Translations under genes and position numbers: made by a program
Assembly: GCA_000733355.1 (NCBI GenBank)
Contig: JNVV01000007.1
Coordinates: 804,624 to 868,623, forward strand
Direction of reading: 5' to 3'
Origin: Falciphora oryzae
Taxonomy: Eukaryota > Ascomycota > Sordariomycetes > Magnaporthales > Magnaporthaceae
DNA length: 64,000 nt
The notes under the pieces: generated by a model
What the model was told of the DNA's origin: nothing
The model's input: the letters and a program-made list of their open reading frames with translations, nothing else
Database searches by the model: none
Shown here: positions 1-12,700 of the stretch, one piece after another
Numbering within the stretch: the first letter of the stretch is position 1
How the letters are laid out: every line of letters starts with the position of its first letter

Positions 1-315
1 GCAAGCCCCCAGTCTCGCCGGCGCATCACAAGAAAGTCAGCTGCAGCCACCGCCCGTGCCCAACCCACAGTCCACTAGCCCGATTCCCGTCCCTGTCTTG
101 GCGCAGGAGCAGGTTTCCGTGGCTTCAGCACAAACGTCGTCAAACTCACCGCCAGCTTCGGCGGCGACTATCACCACCACTGTGCCGGTCAAACCACCCG
201 CGGACTTGGCGGTACCACCACAGTCTCCCAAGAAGTCTACCACACCCATCTTACCGCCTGTTCGGGAAACGCGTAAGAGCAGCCAAGCGGTCAAGAAGGA
301 ACAGGAGCAGCAGCA

Positions 316-346
<31 letters not shown>

Positions 347-1042
347 AAAGAAGTCCAGCTGCCCGTGGTGGTTGCTGCTTCCAGCAAGCCTACTGGATCC
401 AGTTCCAGGGCAGGCACGCCGAGCGCCCTGGGTAGCAGCCGGCCAAACTCGCGCGGGAAGGCCGGAAGCTCGGAGCCCCCACAATCTCTGGCCTCAGACC
501 GGCCGCGACGGACTAGTACCGCGCGTAACACGCCAGCGCCGGAACAGCGGCAGCACGGGAAACAGCAGCGGGCTAAGCGCCCGGCACCCGGGGTCATCAG
601 CCGGACTATTTCGGGCGGCAGCAGTGCGGTGGGAAAACGCAAGGCGCCGCCTAAGAAGAAGGCGGCACGGGCAGCTTCTGCGTCCCAGTCCAAGAAGCAG
701 CTAGCAGAGGTCGACGGCGAAGTCGAGGTGGACGATGAAGGCAACGTGATCGACCCTGACGAGGAGAGGTATTGTCTCTGCAACAGAGTCAGCTTTGGCA
801 CGATGATACAGTGCGAGAACGTGGAGGTGAGTTTATCTGTGCCTTGGACCACCCCGGTTTCCCAGTGCTCTCAACTGACATACTGTTCACTTTAGAACTG
901 CAAACATGAGTGGTTCCACCTGGAGTGTGTGGATATGGACATTCTCCCGGCTAGGACAACCAAGTGGTACTGCCCAGCCTGCAGAAAGCTACTTAACATC
1001 GGAGAGAAGGGCGAGGTTAGCGCCCGTGGCGTCCGAGCATGA
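1..1042 (+). CDS. ING-family PHD-finger chromatin protein (3' part; 5' end outside window)
   Basis: Two exons are visible: up to 826 and 896-1042, with a 69-bp GT-AG intron (827-895) inside the PHD finger. The frame is open to the left edge, so the N-terminal ING domain lies outside the window. The visible part starts with a long disordered Ser/Pro/Lys/Arg-rich linker with a polyglutamine run (CAG/CAA, about 308-346) and basic clusters near 630-700 that could act as nuclear localisation signals. It ends in a C-terminal PHD finger with C-x-C, a C-x5-C pair (CENVENC), H/C ligands in EWFHLEC, and CPAC. The Tyr, Ser, Met and Trp positions that form the H3K4me3 aromatic cage in ING proteins appear to be kept (RYCLC, SFGTM, EWFH). 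ING proteins are histone-mark readers in HAT and HDAC complexes. The subfamily (Yng1, Yng2 or Pho23 type) cannot be decided without the N-terminus. Confidence 0.88.
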
Positions 1043-1720
1043 TTTTCTTTTTCTATAGCAGGTCGATGCTTTCCAGGGCGTAGGCCGACAGACTCGGTAT
1101 AATTTTCGGTCATGACAGCTTACAACTAACCAATTACCTGCATTGTATCATTGAGCAAGCTACTGTACCTTTTTTTCTATGCCTTCTTCTTTCTGGGCAA
1201 GTTTTCCTATTATCGATGTTCAATGATGTGTCAGTATTTTCAGCCAAGGATGGGGATGGTTCTCGGAATGTTTTGATTTTTTTTTTTTTGGCAGCCCATA
1301 AAGTTCAGACTGAACTGGGAGTACTGGAGAACCTTTGGACCAATCTCAAGTCCAACCTACCGTGCGATATGTGACGAACTCTCCGGAGAAAGTCTCATCA
1401 ATAGTGTCTATGTAGCTTGGGCGTTGCTTCGCAGGGCGGCAGCCCGTTCCCGACGGCATGGTCATGAAACATCGCAGCGCAACCTTATTCGTGATGCCCG
1501 TGGAAACGTCATCACGCTCTAGCTCCAACCGTCTCGGCTGTCGTCGTTGGGCGTATATATATCGTCACGCATATCCACGACCAATGGGACAGACGAAGTC
1601 CGTCCATATGCCGTTGCCCGTCAAACGTGGTGCCAGTCAACGCTACCCTCCTACCGCACCCTTCCGATCACATTTGGCCCCAAGATAGCTTGATACTGCC
1701 GCCTCACAACACTGTCGGCC
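1043..1720. other. Intergenic, ING gene to SnoaL-like gene
   Basis: 678 bp between two co-directional genes. It should hold the terminator of the ING gene and the promoter of the next gene. A T13 run (1277-1289) is the only conspicuous feature. I see no coding potential on either strand beyond short spurious frames. Confidence 0.6.
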
Positions 1721-2272
1721 ATGACGTCGAACTACTCACCGGTTCTGCCTGTGGACTACAAGGACGACCATGGCATAAAAGAGTTCATCGCAGAATTCTT
1801 CCAGATCTCGGACGACCCCAAGCAGGACGAAGTATGGGTCAATTATTACCGTGACAATGGCACTTTTGTCTTCAACAACAAGGCCTCGCAGGGCCGAGAG
1901 GGTCAGCGACGAAGCCGTTGAATGAAACTGCCCACTCCCATGATTTGTTTTCGACGCTGGATGCGATGATCTGACAAATTGCTCTCTCTCCTTATCTTTT
2001 CTTTCTCGACAGACATCCGAAAGGCCCGGAGTGCCATGTGGGATCATATTACGGAGCGGAAGCACGTGGTCGAAAAGGCCGTGCCGGCCAGGTTCCCGTG
2101 CCCCAAAGGCGAGGATTGCCTGGACCTGACGCTTTTTGGCAAGGTGCACCAGAGGCTCAAGAACGGCGACGCCGTGTCGGTTGACTGGGTCTCCCACGGC
2201 CGGCTCAAGCGGGAGGGCAACAACAACAACAAGTGGCAAATCGCATACTATCGGGTGTACGCCTTGGTGTAA
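1721..2272 (+). CDS. SnoaL/NTF2-like fold protein, unknown function
   Basis: Exons 1721-1901 and 2013-2272, joined across a 111-bp intron (1902-2012). A phase-1 junction rebuilds an Asp codon and gives ...GREDIRKARSAMWDHI... The product is 146 aa. The pattern is an N-terminal helix (IKEFIAEFFQ), a strand with VNYYRDNGTFVF, a helix after the junction (IRKARSAMWDHI), then strands DLTLFGKVHQ, AVSVDWVSHGRL and KWQIAYYRVY. This matches the cone-shaped SnoaL-like/NTF2-like alpha+beta barrel found in many small fungal proteins of about 140-160 aa. There is no signal peptide or membrane segment. The fold class covers isomerases, dehydratases and non-enzymatic proteins, so no reaction is assigned. ATG 1721 is the first in-frame methionine and fits the family length. 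Confidence 0.78.
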
Positions 2273-4402
2273 GTTTGTTTATTTGGGGTGAGGACAACGG
2301 CCGCCCGTCTATTCGTGATTAGGGTGGCAACGAAGTCAGGCGGGGGACCTACAGGTTGGGGGATCTCCAAAAAAGGCGTGCATAGCAGACGGTCTGGCGG
2401 GATCGAGTGGGACGGAGGTCGCCGTTTGCGTTGGGGTCGTTGGGGTCGTGGGTGCAGCGGCACGGTGGGTCCTCGACTCAGAAGGCAAGGCCAGGCGGGG
2501 ACAGCCCCAAAACGCGCCTGAATGCAGGTTGCGTCACCTGTTGTTCCAGTGGGGTCATCAAAATGTGATCAGGTGCCGTGTCTATTTGCTGAGGATGGAT
2601 TGATTACAAGGTGCAAGGAAGGGGGCCCGCCGTCCACGGCCTCCGTTTCCCTCGAGACCAGGCCTTGACCGAACGTGGCCACGGCGCTGATTTGAAAAGG
2701 GGTCAGCGAATCTCGCTCGTTCGAGACACGGGCTCGAAGGGTGTCAGCCACACAACGTGACTTGGTCAGCGGCGGCGCAGCATGTTGAGAAGAAGAAAGA
2801 AGAAGAAGGGAGTCTGGTATTAGTGTTGGTACAGTACATGTCGCGTAACAAGAGCGCAGTTGGCTGCCCGGAAGCAGCGACAGCACGATTAGGGGGTGGA
2901 GAGCCCAGGCAATTCCAGCCCTGCATTTCCGCGCTACGTTCAGTGATAATAACCCGCACTGTACCATGGGGAGTCCGGGGCACTGCATTGCGCATGGCCA
3001 GGCTAGAACAACCGAACAACTCACCTTGGACCTTGAATGCAAGAGTCCATCCATAGGTGCCCTGGCACTTTTTACACAGAGATTCAGCCACATGCACCTA
3101 TCGTAGCTGTCCTTGCCTCCAGTTGGACACCGCCTGCCTGCCTGCTGCTTCCTGTCCAGCCAGTAGCCAAGCCACGGAGCAGGAGGGGCCACGGGGAACT
3201 GCATGACTGACTGGACCCCTCGCTGCGTAATTCAGTAGCCCAGGCCCATGTCACAAGCTGCCTCACCTATCCTGCTCCACTCACCTTATCCGTCGCGGGG
3301 TTCGGGTCACTCTCCCCTCGCGCGCCCACGTCGCCAGCCGTTCCCCAGTACATTATTGGTACTTGCACACCGACCCAGTCACCCACTCCAGCGCTAGTCG
3401 GACCAAGGTACCGATCCTCCCGGCTAGGCCACTTCCATCCAAGGCACACAAGGTACTTCGGGGAGGTACCTTCCCAAAGAGGTGGAATGCAGGCAGCATT
3501 GGACAAAGGCGGACGCCGGGGGGGCCTGCAGCTTGGGCCTGACAAGCGTGGGACGCGGGAAGTCTGTTTCTGTCCTGGCAGATCCGTCACCTACCACGAC
3601 CGACCTCCGACCTTCTCGCACCACCCGCCGTCATCCAGCCTGTTGCATCATCACTGACTGTCATACCGATACCATCCCGTTCTGCTTTCCCATCACGAGC
3701 ATCCCTTCTCTCTGCGCATAGTATTTTCTCGTCTGTCCCTTCACCTTTGCATTCCCTTCTTTGATTCCGGCCATTTCTCTTGTCATAGACTTGCTTGCTT
3801 GCATCCAGAATACCAGAACTCCCGACGGGCAGTGCCTCCTTGGAATTCCACTCCTTTGTTGTTTCCCGCCCCGAGACGGGACTGAATACCCACCCACCCG
3901 TAATACGCGCTATTTCCCGCGCCCGGCTGTTTCCTCCCACCTCAGCCCCTCTCCTGCTCCGACTATATCGCGAAACCGAAGCGACGGGAACTTGATCGCC
4001 TAGCGACTTGTCGATATACCTGCAGCCCGCCGTTTGCCGGGCCTCGAACCCTATCCCTGCACGTCGGCCGCCTGTCGCCGAGGTGACTCTTCCCCGACTG
4101 CTTGACCCCTCCATTTTCGTCGACTGCCACGGACTCGCGTGAAAGTGCACTCCGTCTGTGCAGGTCCCGGAACCGAACCCGGCGGCTAGGTGCAGGAGAC
4201 TGCCCTTGACCAGCTCTCCCAGGCAGGGGCGACTATATGCCTAGTACGTAGGCCACTTCCCCGCTGTGCGCCCCGCGCCCTCGTGGCACCCGCCTCGCCT
4301 GCCCTACAGTCGGCTCTCGCCTGAAAGGCTACATATTTCCAAACCTGCCTACATAGGTAGTCAGCTGCTATCTGTGCAGGTCTTTGGCTGACAACTCATC
4401 CC
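2273..4402. other. Intergenic region and CT-rich leader
   Basis: 2.1 kb between the SnoaL-like gene and the beta-propeller gene. The stretch from about 3580 to 4130 is strongly pyrimidine-rich on the + strand, as in fungal promoters and 5' leaders, and probably contains the transcription start region of the downstream gene. Several ATGs with short frames occur here and could act as upstream ORFs if they are in the mRNA. The open frames on either strand (for example 2569-3204 minus) have no protein-like composition. Confidence 0.5.
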
Positions 4403-7400
4403 ATGCGAGCAGAAAAGTCGAAGAAAGATGTCAAAGAGGGCGGTGCAATCGCAGCCGCGGTATCAAAGCATGCTGCTGGCCAGTTCTCGTACGTTCCACC
4501 CCCTGGCCTTTGCGGCGGGCGGTCTCAGATGCAGAATGCCGTGGCGCCTGTGGCCTTGTTCCGTTTCATTGGGAGGGCGGCTCCTCCAGTCGTATTGTGC
4601 AGCGCCTCTCATTGGCTGGCTGGGTACCTCTACTAACTTTGTCTGGGCCAGCAACAGTGGCCTCGGCGTGCCTAGAGGCTTTGCGTCAGACTCTTCATCC
4701 TCCTCGGTGCAGTCGCCAGAGATAAAGCCCGTCGCGACGCCTTCGTCAAATGGCAACCCGACCTCGCCTATCCTGGACGCCATCACGAGCGCTTCATTCG
4801 GGACAAACGCCACTGCCCCGAGCATGGCCAACGAGTGGATGACTTCGAGGGGCACCCCCGGGATGGCGGGCTCGCCGGGGAATCTCATAAGCCTGATGGG
4901 CGAGTCGCCGCCCACCCAGCCGTCGTCCTACGAGGACCCGCGGTCGATGCCCTATGGATGGGCGTCTCCGCGCCCCTACATGAACAACCAGCGTCCCTCG
5001 CCATCGCCTCCATCCTCGGTGGGCAGACGACCACTGAGCTACCATATGGATGCCCAGTACCAGCCGTCCGACCCCCACGCAAAGCCGACAACTGCGGCCG
5101 TCCGCAGGAGCTCGCTGCACTCCCACTATGCCCAGTCTCGGGGCAGCCCTAATCCGCCTTTGCCACACGAGCCACAGCCGCACTTTTACGGCGTACCAGA
5201 CCTAGGCTTCGACATCCAGCCCCAGCATGGCCTGAAGGCCGGTGATCGAGGTTATCACTTTGCATTTGACAAGATCCCGAGTGCGGGGCTGGATCGCACT
5301 CCTGGCAAGGATAATGTCATTGTCGCTGGCTACGAAGGCGGTTTGGAGGTATTCTCTGTTGGGAAGCGTGGTCTGGAGCCACTAGCCAGTCTGAATGGCC
5401 TGCGCGGAGGTGTTTTCCACGCTGCAATCTTGCCCTGGACCTCCCATGGTGAGAGCCGCGATGTCTTCCCGCTTGTCGCGGTTGTCGTGCATGGGCCGGT
5501 GCTCCAGCCGTCTCCTGCGGACGCAAGCCCCGAGACAACGGAAGAGCTGATTTCCGAGGATCGTCAGGGTCAAGCTGCGGCTAAGGGCGGCAGCATGCCA
5601 GTCGAGTTCTATCAAACGTCAGTGGAGGTTTACTCGCTGAGATCCAACAGGCGGGTGGCTACCCTGCTCGAAGCGCCCAAGGTCCCAGTCAGCACCCCAA
5701 TCACAAGCCCCATTTTCAGAGCGCCGCCGCCGTCGGGGGCCTTCCAGATCAAAGCAGACGGAGGAACCATCGTGGTCTCGTCTGGCGTGACCGGAGAGTG
5801 CTGGGTCTACCGGCAAATCCTTGCGGGGCCGCAGGAAGGGGCCATCGCTTTCAAATGTGCTGGAAAACTGTGGACTGCTCTTCAGCAACCGTTCAAAGGT
5901 GACACTCAGCAAGAGACGGAGCGAAACCGAGTGTCAACACAGAGACCGAACGCCAGATCTCCCATAATCTCACTGAGGGGCCGATGGATCGCCTACTGTC
6001 CAGCAGCACCTTCTTCGCAGATCTCTTTAAGGGCTGCGGTAACAGTGCCTCTGCATGGCAAGGCCCCGGGTGTGGCAACGGTGACCCCTCCCCCGTTGCC
6101 ATCGGTCTCTTCCGAGGTTGACCTGCCCATATCGGACAGCCTCGTCAACAAGATTATGCGGGACGCGACGCAAGAGTTCATCCAGGGTGCCAAATGGGTC
6201 GGTCAGCAGGGCTGGCAGGCCTTCAATAACTACTGGAAGGGCCCTGCCAACTCACGGGGCGCGGCCCGTTCGCCCCCTCTCGGCTCCCAGCCGTGGGTGA
6301 GCGGCGGCTATGGAAGTCGCCAGGAGGCATCCCAGTTTCCACCCACGCACGGCGCCATGACCCCGGCTGTCTCGAAAGAGCCCGGTATTGTCTCCATCGT
6401 GGATGTTGGGACGCTAGGCCACTCGACCGCGCTTCATCCCATCGCTACGTTCTCTCCTCCCTTTGGATGCAGCTTCCTGAGCTTTAATCCGAGTGGGCTC
6501 GCGCTCTTTACGGCGAGCAGCAAGGGAGATGTGCAGACGGTGTGGGATCTGATGCGTATCCAATACGCCAAGAGTTCCCCTTTGCAGGCGTCGGCAGTGG
6601 TAGCTGCCCATAATGGCTCGAGGGTGCGACAGGTTGCTCAGTTCTCGCGGCTGACTGTGGCACGCATTGTCGACGTCTCGTGGACGAAGCCTCACGGAGA
6701 ACGTGCGGCCATGATCACGGAACGGGGCACTGTGCATCTCCTGGACATGCCGTCGAGCGCCTTCACGTGGCCACCTCCGCGTCGGCGGGTGCCGCCCCAG
6801 GATCCGGCTGCGTCCTCGTCTGAGACAAAGCATCCGGCCGTCTCCATGGCATCTTCCGCCTTCACTACGGCTCTGGGCGTGGCTCGTCCCTTGATGGCCC
6901 GGCCCCGAAGGAGCAGCAGCAATGTTCCGCAGCTGACCAGCTCGAGCATCGTCGATCATGCTAGCCACGGCGGGAAGGCTATTGTTGCAACCATCAGCCA
7001 CTCTCTGGGAAAGACGGGCAGTGCGATCAACCAGCTCCGACACACTGGCGAAAATCGGGCCTCCTTGCCCCTGACGAATCTTCCTCCGGCCGGGGCCTGT
7101 GCTGCTTGGGTAGCTGGGCGGAAAAACCATCAGCTTTATGTCCTCGGCGATGGACTGGTGCGGGCGTTTCCAAACCGTATCCGCAAGACACCGTCAACAT
7201 CGGATCGGAACCGCACGCCGTGGTTGACACGGCACAGGGACTACAGGGTTCCCGGTCTGCCAGAGGACACGATCGCCTCGGCCGTCAAGCGGTTTATCGA
7301 CCCCGACGAATATCTCGACTTGACGGATCGGACCATGGATGCGAATAATAACACCATGGTTCTTGATACCAGGCGCCGGGCGCCGCAGCACGACGCCAGT

Positions 7401-7928
7401 GCCGAGTCGGCGATCCCACAAGCTGAGATCGAGTCAAGCGCGCCGTATCAGCCATTCCATACCGACAGGCGCATCGCCCTGTACAACTACTGCGAGCCGA
7501 AAGGTGCCCAGGAGTCAGTAGAGGACCAACTGTCTGCATTCCTAGCGAATGCTACTCTTGAAGAGACGCCGGCTGCGCCATCGTCTTCGAGGAAGAAGCA
7601 CAGGCAGCCTGGAGCCGGGACGGGCGAGACAAGGGCGGCCAGCGATGGCGGCTGGGTATTCGGTCAGGTGCTGAACACGGTCAGGCTCGAGACAGGTCAC
7701 CTGCAAGTCTCGGACGGAGAGTCGTTCAACACCAGCTCCAACGAGACGCGGGCTCTGCCCCCGTCAGCTATCGAGAGGGTGCTCCAGCACGTGGGCGAGA
7801 ATGATGACCAAATTGTTATCACGACTCGGCGCCGGAGAGGGGGTGGTGGCCGGCCGACTGATGATGATGACGACGGTTTTTTCGAGGATGACTGCGAGGT
7901 GCTTGATTTCGCTGATCAGAGGGTTTAA
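4403..7928 (+). CDS. Large WD40/beta-propeller protein, BCAS3-like
   Basis: Model: exon 1 4403-4488, intron 4489-4651 (163 bp; donor GTACGT, branch CTAAC, acceptor CCAG), exon 2 4652-7928, giving 1120 aa. The ATG at 4428 in the main frame is misleading. It needs the intron to be translated, whereas ATG 4403 enters the main frame correctly after splicing (phase 2). Residues about 30-220 are Ser/Pro-rich and disordered. From about 222 come blade-like segments (VIVAGYEGGLEVFSVGKR, FPLVAVVVHG, IVVSSGVTGECWVYRQI). At about 605-670 is a strong WD-like stretch (CSFLSFNPSGLALFTASSKGDVQTVWDL), followed by GTVHLLDM and an acidic tail. This layout resembles BCAS3/PROPPIN-related propellers, some of which bind phosphoinositides in autophagy. 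I see no unambiguous FRRG motif, so lipid binding is not claimed. Confidence 0.72.
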
Positions 7929-8702
7929 GCTCTGAAGTGGCGGCACCGCAGACATCTCCCTGCCTCAACGGCCTTCCCTCCCCGCTCTGGTTTTCCTTCA
8001 TTCTTTCTTTCTTTGCTCTTTTTTCTTCTGCCACACCGCTAAAGCATGAGAATAACCGGACGGTCTCTCGAGTTGAATTGATTGTCAGAGCAAATTGCGA
8101 GGATGCATGTTTGGGGCACTCGATGCTGTTTGTGTGTCACACTTGTTGGAGATGTGCTCTCCGCCACTTTCGCTTTTTTTTTTTTTTTTTTGCATTCACC
8201 CGCAGTCCTTTCCGCAGTGGTTGGATATTTGGAAACATTAGAGCTTGCTGCAAGAGCGACTTTTGCGGTCTCGTAGATAGACGGTAGTACTCCGTCAGTA
8301 GGTAGCCAGCGCAAGAACAGGCCAATAATATGCCTACTGCAAGATACAGGTTTCAACACTCGTGTCAAGAGCGGCAAGGAGATGGGCCAAATAACCTCCA
8401 TAGTGTCTTCCGATGGTCCGCTTGATACACGCCTGTCGTTCAACAAGCTACCGATCAATGATGCCGCAACTCTAGGTAACATTATCTTACAGAAAAATAA
8501 GTGTTACGAGTCTCCCCGTGCTAGATGATGGTGAGTGGTTGCTTTTCTTGGAGTGGTCGTGATAGATGCATGTTCGCGAAAAGCTTGCTGTTTTTGATGC
8601 GCCCTCTTTTGATCCCGTCATGCTACAATGGGGGGTGCGTGCACCATTCTTTTTCGCCCATCCGAAATCTCGCTGGAGGAGGCTGCACGTAGCTCCCTTT
8701 AC
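7929..8702. other. Convergent intergenic region
   Basis: 774 bp between the 3' ends of the beta-propeller gene (+) and dpm2 (-). It should hold both 3' UTRs. A T18 run lies at 8174-8191. No gene seen. Confidence 0.55.
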
Positions 8703-9186
8703 TCAAGCCTTCTTCTTTGCCGCCGCGGCCTTGGCCTTGGCGGCCTTCTTCCTGTTGCTGCGGATCATGACGACGCTGAGGAACGAGCCGACGACGGCGG
8801 AGCCCAGGAGGATGAGGATGACGGGAATGCGGATGGCCCAGACGCGCGGGGGGAAGACGTTCTGGAGAGGGTGGTCCGAGTCGACAAAGGGCTGTGAAGG
8901 GTTTCGTGATTTAGCGGGCGGACTTATCATCACCGGCTGACTGCGGGGAGAGGGGGTCGGAAGGAAGGGGACCAGGTTGGCGCGGGCGGAAGCTCACCAT
9001 GATCAGGGTCCAGACGCTGTAGTAGAGGAAGACGACAGACGCGGCCACGAGCATGGCGAGGCCGACGAGTTTGTCAAGCTGTTTTGCGAGGGGTCGATCG
9101 CACGCGCGCGCGGGTCTTGGTTAGCGAGGTGTTGAAGCGCATGGGAGAAGGGTGGAAGGGCAAGAACGGAAGCGGGCGTTTACCAT
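8703..9186 (-). CDS. dpm2: Dolichol-phosphate mannosyltransferase regulatory subunit DPM2
   Basis: Minus-strand model with three coding exons: 9186-9184 (just the ATG), 9078-8998 and 8891-8703. Introns 9183-9079 and 8997-8892 both have GT-AG ends. The product is 90 aa, about the 84-90 aa usual for DPM2. It has two membrane helices: LVGLAMLVAASVVFLYYSVW (about 5-24) and IPVILILLGSAVVGSFLSVV. The loop between them holds the conserved PFVDSDHPLQNVFPPRVWAI. A Lys/Ala-rich tail follows. In animals DPM2 anchors and stabilises the DPM1 catalytic subunit in the ER membrane for synthesis of dolichol-P-mannose, the donor for N-glycans, O-mannosylation and GPI anchors. The gene is divergent from cwc22, with 603 bp between start codons. 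The start-codon-only first exon explains why no single long ORF exists here. Confidence 0.93.
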
Positions 9187-9789
9187 TGTCGCAGTTGGCA
9201 AATCGCGGTGATGCTACGTTTGAGCGGGTTTACGGGGGAAAAGGAACGTGGTGTGGAGAGAAAGGACAGCGAACTCTCGCGACGAAAGACGAGCAAAAGC
9301 AGACTGCCGTCGGGCCACGTTGGACGCTTTTTTTTTGGCGATGGGTTCGATGTGCTGGGGGAGCGACACCACGCGGCAGTGCTTGACCCAATTGACAGCC
9401 GCGTTCCCTCTGGGCTGGCGTCAGGGGTGTGCCTCGCTGGCCTGCGCCGGGCATATTGTGGGGCGGGCCCCTGGACAGGCGCTCCGTGAAGTCTAATCCT
9501 GGCTGGCCTGCACGCTGCGCCCCACAAAGGTCGGATCGTGAGGGTTCACCAGCCACCTGATAATGGTAAGTTGTGGCGCCCGATACAAATAATTTTGGAC
9601 TTAATCCCAGCTAGGTTCGCCAAAAGCTGCTGCTAGGTCTCGCGATCAGGCAGGCAAAGGCAACCAACCAAGGTCGCGTTTGGTCTGACGTCAAAAAACC
9701 AACGACCCCCATCAAACATCGAGGTCGCATCTCCTGGTCGAAAATTTCCCGATACCGCCCACGCGTGCACCGATTTCGACACCAGCAGG
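9187..9789. promoter_or_regulatory. Shared divergent promoter region dpm2/cwc22
   Basis: 603 bp separate the start codons of dpm2 (-) and cwc22 (+), so both promoters and 5' UTRs must lie here unless the leaders extend further. I see no clear TATA box and name no factor site. A T9 run lies at about 9330. Confidence 0.5.
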
Positions 9790-12700
9790 ATGCGGTCGCC
9801 CGGGTCAGGCGCGTCGTCGCCGAAAGCGCGTTCGCCGGCTTCGAAGCCTCTTCCCCTGGACGACGAGCGATCGCCGAAACCCGCAGACACGAAACCACCA
9901 CGAAGCAGTCGTGATGACGAGAGAAGAGGAGAAAGGGGAGGGGGAGGCGGTGGAGGAAGAGGAGCAGGGCGGCACGAGCGCAGCAAGCGAGAGGGCGGCG
10001 GCGACAAGTACCGGCCGGCGCGGCGCGAGCGGACGCCGCCGCCGGTGGCGACGGAGGAGCAGAAGCAGGCGGCGGCCAAGGCCGAGTACGAGCGGCTGCT
10101 GACGGCGCGGTCGGGGGGCACGTACGTGCCGCCGGCCAAGCTGCGGGCGCTGCAGGCGCAGATCACGGACAAGACGTCGACGGCGTACCAGCGCATGGCG
10201 TGGGACGCGCTCAAGAAGAGCATCAACGGGCTCATCAACAAGGTCAACGTCAGCAACATCAAGCCGCTCGTGCCCGAGCTCTTCAACGAGAACCTCGTGC
10301 GCGGGCGCGGGCTCTTCTGCCAGAGCGCCGTCAAGGCCCAGGCCGCGTCGCTGCCCTTCACGCCCATCTACGCCGCCCTCGTCGCCGTCGTCAACACCAA
10401 GCTGCCCCAGGTCGGCGAGCTGCTGCTGCGCCGCCTGGTCCTGCGCTTCCGCAAGGCCTTCCGCCGCAACGACAAGGCCGTCTGCCTGTCGGCCACCACC
10501 TTCGTCGCCCACCTGGTCAACCAGCAGGTCGCGCACGAGATGGTGGCCGCCCAGATGCTGCTGCTGCTGCTCAACAAGCCCACCGACGACAGCGTCGAGA
10601 TCGCCGTCGGCCTGACCCGCGAGGTCGGCCAGTTCCTCGAGGAGATGAACGCGCCCATCGCCAACGTCGTCTTTGACCGCTTCCGCGACATCCTGCACGA
10701 GGCCGACATCGCTAAGCGCACCCAGTACATGATCGAGGTGCTCTTCCAGACCCGCAAGGACCAGTTCAAGGACAACCCGGCCGTGCGCGAGGAGCTTGAC
10801 CTGGTCGAGGAGTCGGACCAGATCAAGCACTTTGTCGAGCTGGACGGCGACCTCGAGGCCGAGGACACGCTCAACATCTTCCGCCACGACCCGGACTACG
10901 AGGAGAACGAGGAGAAGTACAAGAAGCTCAAGGCTGAGATTCTCGGCGAGGGCTCCGACTACGAGGACGACAGCGACGACGAGGATGACGACTCGAGCGA
11001 GGACGAGGCGGAAACGGCGGAGCAAAAGGCGGTTGACATCCAGGACCGGAGCAACGCCGACCTGGTCGCGCTGCGGAGAACGATATGTATGTGTGCCGCC
11101 ACGCTGGGACTCGTTGTGGAGGGACTGTTGCTAACCGACCTACTATCATAGATCTGACCCTGATGTCCAGCATGGATCCTGAGGAAGCCGTGCACAAGCT
11201 GATGAAGCTCAATCTGTAAGTGACACCAACAAGCAGTCCGTCCCCTACACGAAAAGACGGGGTGAACTGACACATAGCAAACAGGCCCGCTGGCCAGGAG
11301 CCTGAGCTGCCATCGCTCATCGTCGAGTCGTGCGCGCAAGAGCGGACCTACTCCAAGTTCTACGGAGCCATTGGCGAGCGGCTGGCCAAGATCAACCGGC
11401 TCTGGACCGACCTTTTCGAGCGCTCGTTTGAGCACTACTACACCAGCATCCACCGCTACGAGACGAACAGGCTGCGCAACATTGCCCGCTTCTTCGGCCA
11501 CATCTTCAGCACCGACGCCATCGGCTGGCACTGCATGTCCGTCGTGCACCTTAACGAGGAGGAGACCACGTCGGCGAGCCGTATCTTCATCAAGATTCTG
11601 TTCCAGGAGATCTCGGAAGCCATGGGCATACCCAAGCTGGTGGCGCGCACCAAGGAGGAGCAGCTCCGCCCGTACATGGAGGGCCTCTTCCCCCGCGACT
11701 CGGCCCGCAACGTCCGCTTCTCCATCAACTACTTCACCAGCATCGGCATGGGCGTCCTGACCGAGGAATCGCGCGAGTTCCTGCAGAACATGCCCAAGCC
11801 GGCCCTGCCCGCGCCCCGCGCCGCCGCCGACCACTCCGACTCGGAGTCGTCGTCGGGCTACTCGTCCTACACCGGCTCTTCGTACTCGTCGCGCTCCCGC
11901 TCGAGGTCCCGCCGGTCTCGCTCCTACCCGCGCTCGAGGTCCAGATCCCCCGCGTCGCGCCGAGGGAAGGCTGCAGCCAAGAGGCCATCTCCCTCGCGCT
12001 CGAGATCTCGCAGTCGCTCGGTTTCCAGGTCTCGGAGCCCCGCGCCTCGTCGTGGCCGCTCGTACAGCCGTAACCGGTCCGCATCGGCGGGCCGGTCGCG
12101 TTCTCGTTCTCGTTCTCGTTCTCGTTCTCGCTCCTACTCGCGGTCGAGGTCGAGATCCTATTCGCGATCGCCGTCTCGCGCCCCGCAGCGCCGCGACGCA
12201 CCCCAACAGCAGCAGCAGCAGCAACAGCAACAACAACAACCAGCCCAGCAGCGCGGCCGCCAGCGCTCCTACACGCCTAGCGACCGCAGCATGAGCCGGA
12301 GCCGCAGCCGCAGCCGCAGCTACAGCAGGAGCCCCCGCGGCCGCTCCTACACCAGATCGCCAGAGCCGCCCAACGCGCGCGGCGCGCCAACGGCGGCAAC
12401 GCGCAGGGCGGCAGCGTCGCCGCCTGCGCGCAGGCCCCCCTCGGTGGACAGCAGGCGGTCGCTGTCCAGGTCTCGGTCCAGGTCTCGGTCCAGGTCCCGG
12501 TCCCGGTCGAGGTCCGGGTCCCGGTCGAGGTCGAGGTCGCCCGTGGCCGCGCGCCGGCGGCGAGGCTCTTCTTATAGCCGCAGCCGCAGCCCGGTTAGGG
12601 ACAGGGACGGCGGCGGCGCCTCTGGCGGGAACGCCGACAGAGCTAGTGGCCGTGATGCGCGAAGCAAGGCGGCGTCGAGGCTGGGACGGAGCTACTCCCG

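Noticed and set aside
9805..11025. 406-codon open frame antisense to cwc22
   Set aside because: Leu/Val/Asp-rich translation that mirrors GC-rich third positions of the cwc22 exon on the other strand; no motif and no independent start or splice support.
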